In this document: positions 36,501 to 45,294 of the stretch, one piece after another
Position numbering within the stretch: position 1 is the stretch's first letter
Layout: each line of letters begins with the position of its first letter
Assembly: GCF_000002235.5 (NCBI RefSeq)
Contig: NW_022145615.1
Location: forward strand, 34,790,594 to 34,854,593
Length of the DNA stretch: 64,000 bases
Reading direction: 5' to 3'
Source: Strongylocentrotus purpuratus
Taxonomy: Eukaryota; Echinodermata; Echinoidea; Camarodonta; Strongylocentrotidae
Notes under the pieces: model-generated
Databases searched by the model: none
The model's input: the letters and a program-made list of their open reading frames with translations, nothing else
What the model was told of the DNA's origin: nothing
Made by a program: the position numbers and the translations under genes

Positions 36501-39500
36501 AAAAATCAACCATATTTGGTATACATCAACTTCAGGTCAAAGGTCAACTAAAAATTTCATCAAATTTTGCGCGCGCACCTCGACGCGCACGTACGCGCGC
36601 ATTAAAATTTTAAAATGCTCAAATTCGTTCCAAATTATTTTTCTATACGTTTCAGGCCATTTTAAGCATTTCGCAAAAAAACGCGCGCACGCACATGCGC
36701 GCGCGTTTTTGCGCGTAATTGCATCTTCCAACATAGAATCGCCAAATTTTTTCTGTCATCATATTTGGCACATTTTTCAAGCATTTTGATACCTTGTTCA
36801 ACTTTTTCTGCCCATTAATAACGGAATGAGCGTCCGTTTAAGATAATTACCGTGCGCGCGAGCTTTTGTAATACATAGCATACATGGGCAAAAACATGCC
36901 TGTACAAAATCCATTGTAGCGCTTTAGGATGTAAGGTGACCCCAAGTTTTTTTTCATATTTTGATAGAGTATGAATCGGAGATATGATTTCATGTTTCAT
37001 TTGACCCTCAATTAACTCATGACGTCATCATAATGGCCTCCGAACTCAAAATTTTAATTTTCATATTATGACGTCAGCAGATTTTTGGAAAATTGATTGT
37101 ATCTCTGCAAATGTTGATCAATTTTCTTTCAAATTTTGATATGTTCTACCTTAGAATATTCTCTACAAATGCAGTCGCCACGATATTTCATTTTGACAAA
37201 GGCATCATGGCGTATTTTTGCGATTAAAGGAGGCATGTCAATTTTTCACATTTTGCGTGTATTCTCTATGGGACATGACTTTTTCTCAAAACTGGATTCT
37301 ACATTTTCGTCTTTCGCGAGCAATATCTCCGTCGTTTTATCCTTGTTTACGCTGAGCTTTGAGTATGTTGTAGCTGAGACAATGAGCTATAATAAGTGTG
37401 CCCTTTATTTTTCGATCAGATGCCGGTATCATGCTCATATTTCACTTACAAAGTGGGATTTGAGAATTGTATTTTCCGTTTCCGTGTAATCTCTATGGGA
37501 AATATTTTGGTATCGGTAACGCACTTGACTTCCGACCTCAAGGTCCATGGATCGAGTCCGGGCGTCTCCAACAATTTTTTTTCATCAATTTTTTTACTTT
37601 TTGACGTGTCAATGATCATGGAAATTGAAAACAGACCACCTAATTCGTCCCCATGACGAATTAAATTTCTAGTTTATTTTTATTTCTTCCGTACACTTTT
37701 TTGTACACACGTTCACTCGAAATCGACATGGTCAATTTCCTTCAAATTTCTGTCAGTCATCAAGCCCTATGATTTCAAGTTAAATCAACTTTTTCAAGGT
37801 CATTAGGTCATCATGACGTCATCCAGGCGCCATTTTGTAAAAATCAGGTCATTATCATATCTCAATAACGAGTCATCAAAAATCAACCATATTTGGTATA
37901 CATCAACTTCAGGTCAAAGGTCAACTAAAAATTTCATCAAATTTCGCGCGCGCACCTCGACGCGCACGTACGCGCGCATTAAAATTTTAAAATGGTCAAA
38001 TTCGTTCTAAATTAATTTTGCATACGTTTCAGGCCATTTTAAGCATTTTCAAAATTTGCGCGCGCGTAATTATGCGCGCGCGTCCTGGCATTTTGCAACA
38101 TAGAATCGCCAAATTTTTTCTGTTATCATATTTATTACATTTTTCCAAGCATTTTGATACCTTGTTTACCTTTTTCCGACCAGTAATACTGCAATTAGCG
38201 GCTGTCAAAGTTGAACGCACGCGCCGACCTGCGCTATCTATATCCACAATACATGGGCAAAAACATGCCTATACAAAATTCATTTTAACTCTTCAGAATT
38301 GATAGATAACCCCCAATTTCTTTCATATTTAAATAGATTATGAGTTGGAGGTATGATTTCAAGTCTCATTTGACCCTCAATTAACTCATGACGTCATCAT
38401 AATGGCCTCCAAACTCAAAATTTCAATTTGCATATTATGACGTCAGCATATTTCTGGAAAATTGACTGTATCTCTGTAAACAATGATCAATTTTCTTCCA
38501 AATTTTGATATGATCTAGCTTAGACAATTCTCTACAAATGCAGTCTACACAATATTTCATTTTGACAAAGGTATCATGGGGTATTTTTGCGATTAAAGGT
38601 GGCATGTCAATTTTTCACATTTTGCGTGTATTCTCTATGGGACATGACTTTTTCTCAAAACTGGATTCTACATTCTCGTCTTTCGCGAGCAATATCTCCG
38701 TCGTTTTATCTTTATTTACGCTGAGCTTTGAGTATGTTGTAGCTGAGACAATAATCTATCATTAGTGTGCCTTTTATTTTTCGATCACATGCCGGTATTA
38801 TGCTCACATTTCACTTGCAAAGTGGGATTTGAGAATTTTATTTTCCGTTTACGTGTAATCGCTTTGGGAAATGTTTTGGTATATCGGTAACGCACTTGAC
38901 TTCCAACCTCGAGGTCACTGGTTCGAGTCCGGGCGTCTCCTAAAATCTTTTTTTTCTTTTTGACCTTTCACTGTACCATCTCCTTTGAATTCTTAAACAC
39001 GTAGAATCGCAAATCACGTTATAAACAGCCATATTTACTTTATTATAACCCTATTTTCACTTGTTCCATTCCTTTTTGCGTGTAATCCTTATCGGAGATG
39101 ACTTTTTCTCAAATCTGGATTCTACATTCTTGTCTTTTGCGAGCAATATCGCCGTTATTTCGGCTTGATTTTTGAGTATGTTGTAGCTGAGACTATATAC
39201 TATCTAAATGTTCTTTCATTTTTTTCAGTCTGATGTCATCATGGTCTGTTGATGATAATCATCATCAACATGATCATCATCATCATCATCATCATCATCG
39301 TCATCACCATTACTATCAAGATCATCATCATCATGATCATGATGATCATCACTGTTTACATGTCTATATAACTTCTCCCTTGCTCAATATAGTAAATATT
39401 ATAATCTATCATAAGACTTGAAGACAGACCACCTTAATCGTCCTCGTGACGATTTAAATTCTAGTATTTTAATTGAATTTGTACAAACACTCAATTCAAT

Positions 39501-42166
39501 TAAAATTCTTCCGTACACTTTTTTGTCCACACGTTTACTCGAAATCGACAAAGTCAATTTCCTTCGAATTTCTGTCAGTCATCAGGCCCTATGATTTCAA
39601 GTCTAATTAACATTTTCAAGGTCATTATGTTATCGTGACGTCATCCAGGCGCCATTTTGTAAAAATCAGGTCATTATCATATCTCGATAACGAATCATCA
39701 AAAATCAACCATATTTGGTATACATCAACTTCAGGTCAAAGGTCAACGAAAAATGTCAACAAATTTTGCGCGCGCACCTCGACGCGCGCGTACGCGCGCA
39801 TCAAAATTTTAAAATGCTCTAATTCGTCCCAAATTTTGTTTGCACACGTTTCCGGGCATTTTAAGCATTTCATAAAAATCGCGCAAAACACACATTTTTC
39901 GCGCGTTTTCTTTCGTAGCGGCCAAACGAAAAATAATTCCCTAACCCGAACTTTTGACAGGATATTCCTTAACCTTTTCCGAACAATTTGATACCATGTT
40001 TATCTTTTCATGACCAATATTGACGGAATTAGCGTCCGTTTAAAATACACGTCCGTACGCGCGAGATCTTGTAATACATAGCATATATGGGCAAAAACAT
40101 GCCTATACAAAATCCATTATAGCTCTTTAGGAAGTCCACAGAACCCCCAAATTGTTCTCATATTTGGATAGAAGGTGAGTTGGAGATATGATTTTAGGTC
40201 TCATTTGACCCTCAATTAACTCATGACGTCATCATAATGGCCTTGGAACTCAAAAAACGAATTTGCATATTATGACGTCAGCAGATTTTTAGAAAATTGA
40301 TTGTATCTCTGTAAATATTGATCAATTTTCTTTCAAATTTTGATATGTTCTACCTGAATATATTCTCTACAAATGCAGTCTACACGATATTTCATTTTGA
40401 CAATGGTATAATGGCGTATTTTTGCGATTAAAGGAGGCATGTCAATTTTTCACATTTTGCGTGTATTCTCTATGGGACATGACTTTTTCTCAAAACTGGA
40501 TTCTACATTTTTGTCTTTCGCGAGCAATATCTCCGTCGTTTTATTTTTGTTAAGGCTGAGCTTTGAGTATGTTGTAGCTGAGACAATAAGCTATCACAAG
40601 TGTGCCCTTTATTTTTCGATCAGATGCCGGGATCATGCTCATATTTCACTTACATAGTGGGATTAGAGAATTCCATTTTCCGTTTACGTGTAATCTCTAT
40701 GTGAAATGTTTTGGTATATCGGTAACGCACTTGACTTCCGACCTCGAGGTCCCTGGTTCGAGTCCGGGCGTCTCCAACAATTTTTTTTCTTCACTTTTTT
40801 TTTTTTTTTTTTTTCGCAAATAATGTAATAAACAACCATATTTACTTTATTATTACCCTATTATCACCATTACTTTTTGCGTGTAATCCTTATGGGAGAT
40901 GACTTTTTCTCAAATCTAGATTCTACATTCTTGTCTTTTGCGAGCAATATCGCCGTTATTTCGGCTTGATTTTTGTTGATTTTTGAGTATGTTGTAGCTG
41001 AGACTATATACTATCTCAAAGTTCTCTCATTTTGTTCAGTCTGATGTCATCATGGTCTGTTGATGATGATCATCAACATCATCATGATCGTGATGATCAT
41101 CATCATCGTCATCACCATTACTATCAAGATCATCATCATCATGATCATCATCATGATCATCATTGTTTACATGTCTATATAACTTGAAGGCAGACCACCT
41201 TATTCGTCCTCGTGACGAATTAAAATCTAGTTATTATTATCATTATTATTATTATATAACTATAGTAGAGTAGTATATAGCAATAGAAGTGGTAGTAGGT
41301 GAGAAATATTTCTTTTGCAAAAATCGAAGAAATGTTGCATAACCTTCAAAACAACAATACAACCAACACGTGACGGATGATGTCGTTGCTATAGCAACAT
41401 ATATTACATGACATTGCACTACTATAAAATCACCTTTCAGCTCGGTTTTTGTGTTAACCGAACACACAGTGTTAATGAACATCGCGTGCATGTACTTTTC
41501 GTTCATTGTTTTCTTGTTTATAGGAGGAATATGGCTAAAGTGGAGATATTCTACGATGAGTTTAACTATGAACACATTCGACAAGACGCTGCATACACGG
41601 TAATTTCCTTTTTTTCTCTCCCTTTCTTTGTCAGATATCTACGATTATGGAGACAAGATACTTGCATCCCTTTTTCATTCATACAAATTCCATCGCATAC
41701 ATCTCCGAAACTGTTCACAACTTAAAACAGACCTTCAACGTGCTTTCAAAATCAATATAGTTCAGCCATTTGAATATATACACCATTTAGTATTTGGATT
41801 TCAAATTGGATATAAGACCGTGCTAATTTCAGGAACACGATTTAATATTCGATCAGCATCGCTGGATCTGGGCTGGGCTGCAAATTATAAATCGAGACTT
41901 GAGGCTAACAATTTTCTAAATAACGAAATTATCATATTTCGTATTGAATTTTGAAATGTCACAACTTTTCCATTTGATTGGTTTGATTTCAGATTCCTGA
42001 TCTTCTGAGCGATATTGGCGGGCAGCTTGGTCTGTGGCTCGGCCTCTCAATCATCACTATCTTTGAGTTTTTTGAAGGCGCTTGGCTCCTTCTCGCTTTT
42101 TTCTGTTCCCAATCTGGGAACAAGACCAAACGAAGCGAAATCGACCCTGGGACCAAGACCACGTGA
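22714..42166 (+). CDS. DEG/ENaC (acid-sensing-type) sodium channel, gene 1, 13 exons
   Basis: Joining exons 22714-22974, 26138-26327, 27129-27217, 27772-27962, 28574-28677, 29911-30074, 31366-31476, 31804-31927, 32665-32740, 33197-33254, 33780-33862, 41524-41599 and 41993-42166 gives 1,701 nt, 566 aa, all with AG/GT borders and matching phases. The length fits the family (about 500-650). It has a cytoplasmic HG gating motif (residues 38-39), TM1 (about 51-74), FPAITICN (96-103), GNCYTFN (255-261), an SPG-containing palm strand (321-324), RLPKPYGDC (338-346), a Cys-rich thumb (372-436), and TM2 with IGGQLGLWLGLS (517-528). The filter reads G-L-S at 526-528. Known family members form trimeric Na+ channels in the plasma membrane. 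The gating ligand (acid, peptide or mechanical) cannot be told. An in-frame TGA 18 nt upstream fixes the start. Confidence 0.9.
23875..24240 (-). mobile_element. LINE 3' end with (AATTC)n tail
   Basis: (GAATT)n followed by GCATTTATTTCATTCTC and A-rich sequence is the reverse of a CR1-like LINE 3' UTR ending in a short-repeat tail, as at 14,206. Confidence 0.5.
25610..25870. repeat. AAT/ACT trinucleotide microsatellites
   Basis: (ATAACA)n, (AAT)n, (ACT)n and, further on, (AGT)n runs in sequence inside intron 1. Confidence 0.9.
26138..26327 (+). CDS. channel gene 1, exon 2
   Basis: Acceptor ttatcag|GTG, donor CCAG|gtaagg, ends in phase 1. It encodes RFNRTQSFPAITICNAN, the first extracellular strand, and a proline/aspartate tail DLPDQQPLPDEQPLPDVP containing an internal 6-residue duplication (PLPDEQ) missing from gene 2. 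The tail is the source of the minisatellite after gene 2 exon 2. Confidence 0.9.
27129..27217 (+). CDS. channel gene 1, exon 3
   Basis: Acceptor ctctag|AT, donor GAG|gtattt, phase 1 to 0. It encodes DGVTPSMLNNSDSGNETQGG then SSNEQIEISE, a polar loop with an NET glycosylation site. It was chosen because it joins phase 1 of exon 2 to phase 0 of exon 4. Low sequence conservation makes this the least certain exon. Confidence 0.65.
27478..27605. repeat. (GTA)n microsatellite
   Basis: GTA/GTG triplets over about 125 bp in intron 3, just upstream of exon 4. Confidence 0.9.
27772..27962 (+). CDS. channel gene 1, exon 4
   Basis: Acceptor tattttcag|GCT, donor GA|gtaagg, phase 0 to 2. It encodes an extracellular finger-region segment with NAT glycosylation site, HKLDDMLLDCSWKGIPCSPE; LDDMLLDCSW-G--C resembles the conserved MLLDC.W-G--C block of this family. 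Confidence 0.9.
28574..28677 (+). CDS. channel gene 1, exon 5
   Basis: Acceptor cttcatag|A, donor CACG|gtaagt, phase 2 to 1. It encodes FTKFYDSKLGNCYTFNSG, with the GNCYTFN signature. A fold-back transposon begins 12 nt into the following intron. Confidence 0.92.
28689..29225. mobile_element. TTAA-type fold-back MITE beside exon 5
   Basis: Arms of about 190 bp (GGGAACCAAACCTTCATACT on one side, AGTATGAAGGTTTTGGTTCC on the other) enclose a short unpaired centre. TTAA lies at both edges (28,685-28,688 and 29,226-29,229). The element starts at intron position +12, leaving the donor GTAAGT intact. No coding. Confidence 0.75.
29702..29787 (+). pseudogene. relic duplicate of exon 6
   Basis: After an acceptor-like ctccaaaacag, it encodes LSLDLFAQFDEYAKGMSEVS then GLRVNVH and a stop. 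Exon 6 reads LTLELFVQQDEYVEGMTEVA then GFRVSVHHP. The surrounding sequence is also duplicated (AATAGAGTAAAA... at 29,610 and 29,811), so about 200 bp was copied in tandem. The copy lacks the SPG half and has no matching donor. Including it would truncate the channel. Confidence 0.8.
29911..30074 (+). CDS. channel gene 1, exon 6
   Basis: Acceptor tccaaaccag|GT, donor CGTG|gtgaga, phase 1 to 0. It encodes GLTLELFVQQDEYVEGMTEV through SIMPFPEYNGLLVSPGFAT, the conserved palm strands (G-x-V-H-P...SPG). Confidence 0.93.
30080..31360. other. intron 6 of gene 1, nothing recognised
   Basis: AT-rich sequence with no repeat family, exon or RNA gene that I could identify. Confidence 0.4.
31366..31476 (+). 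CDS. channel gene 1, exon 7
   Basis: Acceptor tgtttcag|CTC, donor AAG|gtagat, phase 0 both ends, 37 codons. It contains RLPKPYGDC, a family hallmark, and an NIT glycosylation site. Confidence 0.93.
31804..31927 (+). CDS. channel gene 1, exon 8
   Basis: Acceptor tttgacag|ACG, donor GTTG|gtaaac, phase 0 to 1. It encodes TCEVSCFQNEVISRCDCFDA and YPCEYINDV, part of the Cys-rich thumb whose disulfides hold the extracellular domain. Confidence 0.92.
32350..32590 (+). mobile_element. tRNA-derived SINE in intron 8
   Basis: GTTCGAGTCCC (B-box-like, about 32,395) follows TCTCGTGGATAAGTTACC. The body GATCTGGATCTACTTTGATA and ATGGGTAGCTGGTAGGA resembles marine SINE bodies with a conserved CTGG-x-GTAGGA stretch. 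No clear tail. Confidence 0.5.
32665..32740 (+). CDS. channel gene 1, exon 9
   Basis: Acceptor tcccccag|AA, donor GCCG|gtaaga, phase 1 to 2. It encodes ETQCMADIEMEHARDELECN then CPLACR, matching the C-x-CPLPC region of the thumb domain. Confidence 0.9.
32820..33130 (+). repeat. degenerate GGAACATAG minisatellite
   Basis: Words TCGGAACATAG, TCGGAACTTAGGAGTGTTG and GGGGTAGTCGGAACAT recur at irregular spacing of 20-60 bp in intron 9. They are transcript-sense and G-rich. Confidence 0.65.
33197..33254 (+). CDS. channel gene 1, exon 10
   Basis: Acceptor ccattacag|TGA, donor GAG|gtaagt, phase 2 to 0. It encodes ETTYLTSVSSSIWPSDAYE; Y-x-x-SxSxxxWPS is typical of the family after the thumb cysteines. 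Confidence 0.92.
33510..33570. repeat. (CA)n microsatellite
   Basis: About 28 CA repeats with a few G interruptions in intron 10. Confidence 0.9.
33780..33862 (+). CDS. channel gene 1, exon 11
   Basis: Acceptor atccatag|TCT, donor ACTAG|gtgagt, phase 0 to 2. It encodes STLIEKMVKYNAEIRRHVVG then ENASDWT, with an NAS glycosylation site. The next intron (7.7 kb) carries the Helitron-like array. Confidence 0.85.
33935..34115 (+). mobile_element. tRNA-derived SINE in intron 11
   Basis: GTCGTGGTATAATGGTTGAT (A-box-like) leads into GACTCGAATCCCAG (degenerate B box). The body GGCAAGAGATTAATTTCCTC and GAATACCTGGGAATTGCTGG is of the same general type as the SINE at 32,350. Confidence 0.55.
34134..34500 (+). 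repeat. head array of Helitron-like element, 5 hairpin units
   Basis: Five copies of AGGTGGTCTGTC, a 3-base loop and GACAGATCACCT, each followed by ATTGATTTCGCTAGAATTTT and (TTTA)n. Stem bases are conserved while the loop varies (GAT or AAC). The partner sequence GACAGACCACCT lies near the end of every downstream unit. Confidence 0.8.
34500..36295 (+). mobile_element. Helitron-like tandem unit 1
   Basis: Starts near TTCTTCCGTACACTTTTTTG and ends in GACAGACCACCT, the hairpin AATCGTC-CTCGT-GACGATT and CTAG (36,292-36,295). The body has an alternating CG/CA tract (34,772-34,806), a tRNA-like module (35,701-35,765) and a (CAT)n block (36,090-36,180). The hairpin then CTAG next to T is the Helitron 3' signature. 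It has no Rep/helicase, so it is nonautonomous. Confidence 0.65.
35701..35765 (+). other. tRNA-like module, unit 1
   Basis: GGTATATCCGTAACGCACTT, then a degenerate anticodon arm, then GGTTCGAGTCC (perfect B box) and a T-arm stem CCTGG/CCGGG. The anticodon loop is too long and the acceptor stem is poor, so it is a tRNA-derived fossil and not a working tRNA. Copies sit in all four units. Confidence 0.6.
36296..37672 (+). mobile_element. Helitron-like tandem unit 2 (short)
   Basis: Same layout as unit 1, beginning directly after CTAG, but about 400 bp shorter because the segment with the (CAT)n block is missing. The end hairpin is ATTCGTC-CCCAT-GACGAAT then CTAG (37,669-37,672). CG/CA tract at 36,567-36,600. 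Confidence 0.65.
37509..37570 (+). other. tRNA-like module, unit 2
   Basis: The same module with a shortened A-box region and a changed B box (GATCGAGTCC). Confidence 0.5.
37673..39464 (+). mobile_element. Helitron-like tandem unit 3
   Basis: Close to unit 1 over its whole length. CG/CA tract 37,944-37,977, tRNA-like module 38,878-38,940, (CAT)n 39,240-39,350. End hairpin AATCGTC-CTCGT-GACGATT, CTAG at 39,461-39,464. Confidence 0.65.
38878..38940 (+). other. tRNA-like module, unit 3
   Basis: GGTATATCGGTAACGCACTT through GGTTCGAGTCCGGGCG, with an intact B box. Confidence 0.55.
39465..41230 (+). mobile_element. Helitron-like tandem unit 4
   Basis: The most diverged unit. It opens with an extra hairpin (TTTTAATTGAATT ... 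AATTCAATTAAAA) before CTTCCGTACAC. CG tract 39,767-39,799, tRNA-like module 40,713-40,775, (CAT)n 41,060-41,160. End hairpin ATTCGTC-CTCGT-GACGAAT, CTAG at 41,227-41,230. Confidence 0.65.
40713..40775 (+). other. tRNA-like module, unit 4
   Basis: GGTATATCGGTAACGCACTT through GGTTCGAGTCCGGGCG, followed by TCTCC. Intact B box, poor acceptor stem. Confidence 0.55.
41524..41599 (+). CDS. channel gene 1, exon 12
   Basis: Acceptor tgtttatag|GAG, donor ACG|gtaatt, phase 2 to 0. It encodes RNMAKVEIFYDEFNYEHIRQ DAAYT, the conserved L-x-V-Y(F)-Y-x-x-L-x-Y-E strand before TM2. Confidence 0.9.
41993..42166 (+). CDS. channel gene 1, exon 13 (TM2, stop)
   Basis: Acceptor tgatttcag|ATT; 57 codons and TGA. 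It encodes IPDLLSDIGGQLGLWLGLSI then ITIFEFFEGAWLLLAFFC: pore entrance, G-L-S selectivity filter, TM2 with the conserved glutamate, and a short charged cytoplasmic tail. Most relatives have G-A-S or G-S-S; Leu at the middle position is a known type of variation. Confidence 0.93.
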   Translation: MPDLLSDIGGQLGLWLGLSIITIFEFFEGAWLLLAFFCSQSGNKTKRSEIDPGTKTT

Positions 42167-42271
42167 TAGTTCCCCGCACCTTACCGAGATGTGATTGATA
42201 GTGGTTATCGACGTGATCGATCAACTTATGATGACGGAGTATATATCCACGATCCTGATGTGATAATAAGA

Positions 42272-42277
42272 ATTAAA
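42272..42277 (+). promoter_or_regulatory. possible polyadenylation signal
   Basis: ATTAAA, 105 nt after the stop codon, followed by GT-rich TTTGTGTAACG. It is the nearest signal; AATAAA is not seen in this stretch. Confidence 0.35.
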
Positions 42278-42539
42278 TGATATCCATAAAAGTAACTTTG
42301 TGTAACGCTTATAATACTAATTCGTTTCTAAACGCTCTACCCTAGGACAACTACCCCTGGAAAACTAACCCTGAGGACGACTAACCCCTCCCCACTCATA
42401 CCTACGCGCCATGACTACTACTATTTAAATTTCGCCAGGGAAGAGGGGCGGCGTTGATATCGCTTCCCCGAATGGCAAACTTCCATTTTTTTTTAAATAT
42501 TGTGAGCGAGCAAACAAGATTGTAATAATGATTTTTCTT

Positions 42540-42620
42540 GAAGTAATCTCGATTTGTGTACAGCGCTTTGAAATTTTTATGTCACAAGCGCTATATAAAT
42601 TGTTCGTATTATTAATTTTT
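42540..42620 (+). mobile_element. SINE tail fragment
   Basis: GTACAGCGCTTTGAAATTTT then AAGCGCTATATAAATTGTTC and ATTATT, a common marine SINE 3' end. Confidence 0.55.
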
Positions 42621-42949
42621 ACTAAACTGTCTTAACGTAAAAATGTGTGCTTGTGTCAGGAAAAAAAAGGGTAAGATAAAGAGAATGAACACTCACTTCC
42701 CGAATATTAGACGGCGGTTACAAAAATATCGGGGGCCGCAGCCGCAGCCCCAGCCGCCCCGACCTCCATGAGAGCGATTCAGTCATTGTTCCCTCGTGTG
42801 TGTGTGGGTGGGTAATGGGCGCTCTTTTCGACGGTTGAACAAATAGTTATTACGTATTTATTGAATGATGGAAATCTGTGCCTGATTGAGCCTAGTTATT
42901 CTCTTAGCCAATATGAGCGTTGTATATGCATATAAGTTTCACTCTCTGT

Positions 42950-42954
42950 CTCTC

Positions 42955-43008
<54 letters not shown>

Positions 43009-43022
43009 TCTCTCTCTCTCTG
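42950..43022. repeat. (CT)n microsatellite with a CA segment
   Basis: Long CT run with an internal CACACACA. Confidence 0.9.
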
Positions 43023-43279
43023 ATGTTCAGTCAAAGGCAGGTACATACATCAGAGCCTTCATCCTCATCCTCTCTATTGTTAGCCTTCTTCTTTATGATG
43101 TATCACCTTCCAAGTTTGACAACATCACAATTGTCGCTTTTCTCTTCCTCGTTTGCCATCCATCTTCAATTCCAAGATGCCCTAATATAATATGATAATA
43201 TTTAGCTTTTATATAGCGCTTAATACAGTGTCTCTAAGCGCTTTACAAATATACTATAACCCCGATCATTGGATTCAGT

Positions 43280-45235
43280 GCTTGCATGTTAGCATGTAAG
43301 CATGTTATCCCCCGTAAGATGTGTCCCATCCATTTTCCCTCCATCTCCAGATTGTTTTTTTCTCAAGCTTCTTTGTTTGATTTTAAACAGTATCTGAAGA
43401 AAACTGAATCTACTGCTTTTTATTTTTACTCCAGTCACTCCAAGGGAAATAATAAACATTGTAGATAAATTAAAGAGTAATAAATGTAGTGGTTTTGACA
43501 GTGTTGATGTTAAGATGGTTAAAAGAGTTATACATTTGATCTGTTGTCCATTATGTGCAAGTTTTAATTCTTCATTGGAAACTGGGATCGTACCAGATCA
43601 GAAAATTGCTCAAATTATTCCTATATTTAAAAGTGGTACTAAAACTTAAATGTCCAATTATAGACCTATATCACTATTTCCAGTATTCTCTAAGATATTG
43701 GAAAGAGCTGTGTATAATCGCTTATATTCCTTTTTGAATCTGCATAATATTTTGAATAATTCACAATTTGGTTTTCGAACAGGCCACTCCACTTCCTCAG
43801 CTTTAGCTGATTTTACATGCCAAGTTTCTCAAGTTTTTGATAAATCGGAAATCATGATGGGATTGTTTTTAGACCTCAGTAAAGCCTTTGATACTCTAGA
43901 TCATAATATTATACTTGCAACATTATTCAATTACGGAATACGTCGTGTGTTATTAAATTGGTTTAAGAGTTATTTATCAAACAGAAAAAAATTTGTCAAA
44001 ATTAAAGGTAATACTTCGTCTATACAAACAGTTGTATGTGGAGTGCCACAAGGCTCTATTTTAGGCCTGCTTTTATTTATTCTTTCTATTAATGACATGT
44101 GCAATGTATCGGACAAATTAAAATATATCTTATTTGCAGACGACACCAGTGTGTTTATGGCTCATAAAAATATTCAAAGTTTACAACAGGACTTTGGTAA
44201 TGAAATAAACAAGCTATTACATTGGCTTTCTTTAAATAAATTAATTTTAAATGTTAATAAAACTAACTACATGGTATTTACAAAACAAAAAATAGATTTT
44301 AATGAAGTTGATCTTCAGGTGAATAATCATGAATTCCAACGTGTATCTGTAAACAAATTCCTTGGAATAGAAATTGATTCTAAACTTACATGGAATGAAC
44401 ACACTGGGGCTGTTTGCAACAAGATCTAAAAAAATACTGGCATTCTAAACAAACTTAGATTTTTACCAAAATGTGTTTTAAGAATTTTATACAATACTTT
44501 AATTCTTCCTCATTTATATTACTGTCCTGAAGTATGGGCCATGACAAGCCAAACCAATCTGAATAGGATGCTCAAAATGCAAAAGAAAGCCATCCGGGTA
44601 ATTTCAAATTCAGACTACAGAGCTCATTCGGAACCTATATTTTATAAATTAAAGCTTCTCAATGTATTTGATATCTATAAATATCATATTGCAGTCTTTA
44701 TGTACTTGTGTCGAAATGAATCTATACCATATGCACTTCTAAAGTATTTTAATTTGAATTCGACTTTTCATGATTATGAAACTAGAAATGCATCTAATTT
44801 CCACTTACCACAAATTAAAACAACCTTAATGAAAAAGTCAATATCTTTCGATGGTCCAAAAATGTGGAATTCCATTCCAATAAATATAAGAAATTGCAAA
44901 AGTCTTCAAACTTTTAAACGAAAATATAAAATGTATTTAATTGAATCTTACGTGCTTTAACTCACCAGGCTCTCAACCCCCCCCCCTGTTTTCCCCAATT
45001 TGTTCATGCTTCCAATCGCACAACATTTAATTTGCCTTTTATTTATATTATACTGAGGGATGGGCTCTAGCATAAGGACCATACTCCTTTTTAGCTCATC
45101 CCTTCACTCCCATTATGTTATGTTTTTTGTTGTTGAATGTATGATATTTTATGTGTGATTATTCCGTATTTAATTGTATATGTTCTTGTACTTTTAATGA
45201 TGAGTGTAAATAAACGAACTTGAACTTGAACTCCT
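43280..45235 (+). mobile_element. CR1-like LINE, 5' truncated
   Basis: Reverse transcriptase in two long frames (43,650-44,429 and 44,541-44,960) plus an upstream stretch (about 43,380-43,640). Motifs: SNYRPISLFPVFSKILE, FGFRTGHSTSSALADF, GLFLDLSKAFDTLDHN, GVPQGSILGLLLF, ILFADDTS, and C-terminal FDGPKMWNSIP. A stop precedes SNYRPIS and another follows VCNKI. The 3' UTR is about 250 bp, ending AACTTGAACTTGAAC. It is close kin to the LINE at 14,206-16,878. Confidence 0.85.
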
Positions 45236-45294
45236 TTCATTGGTTTCATAAGTTTCATTATATATATATATGTATTCAAGAGATAATTATGATC

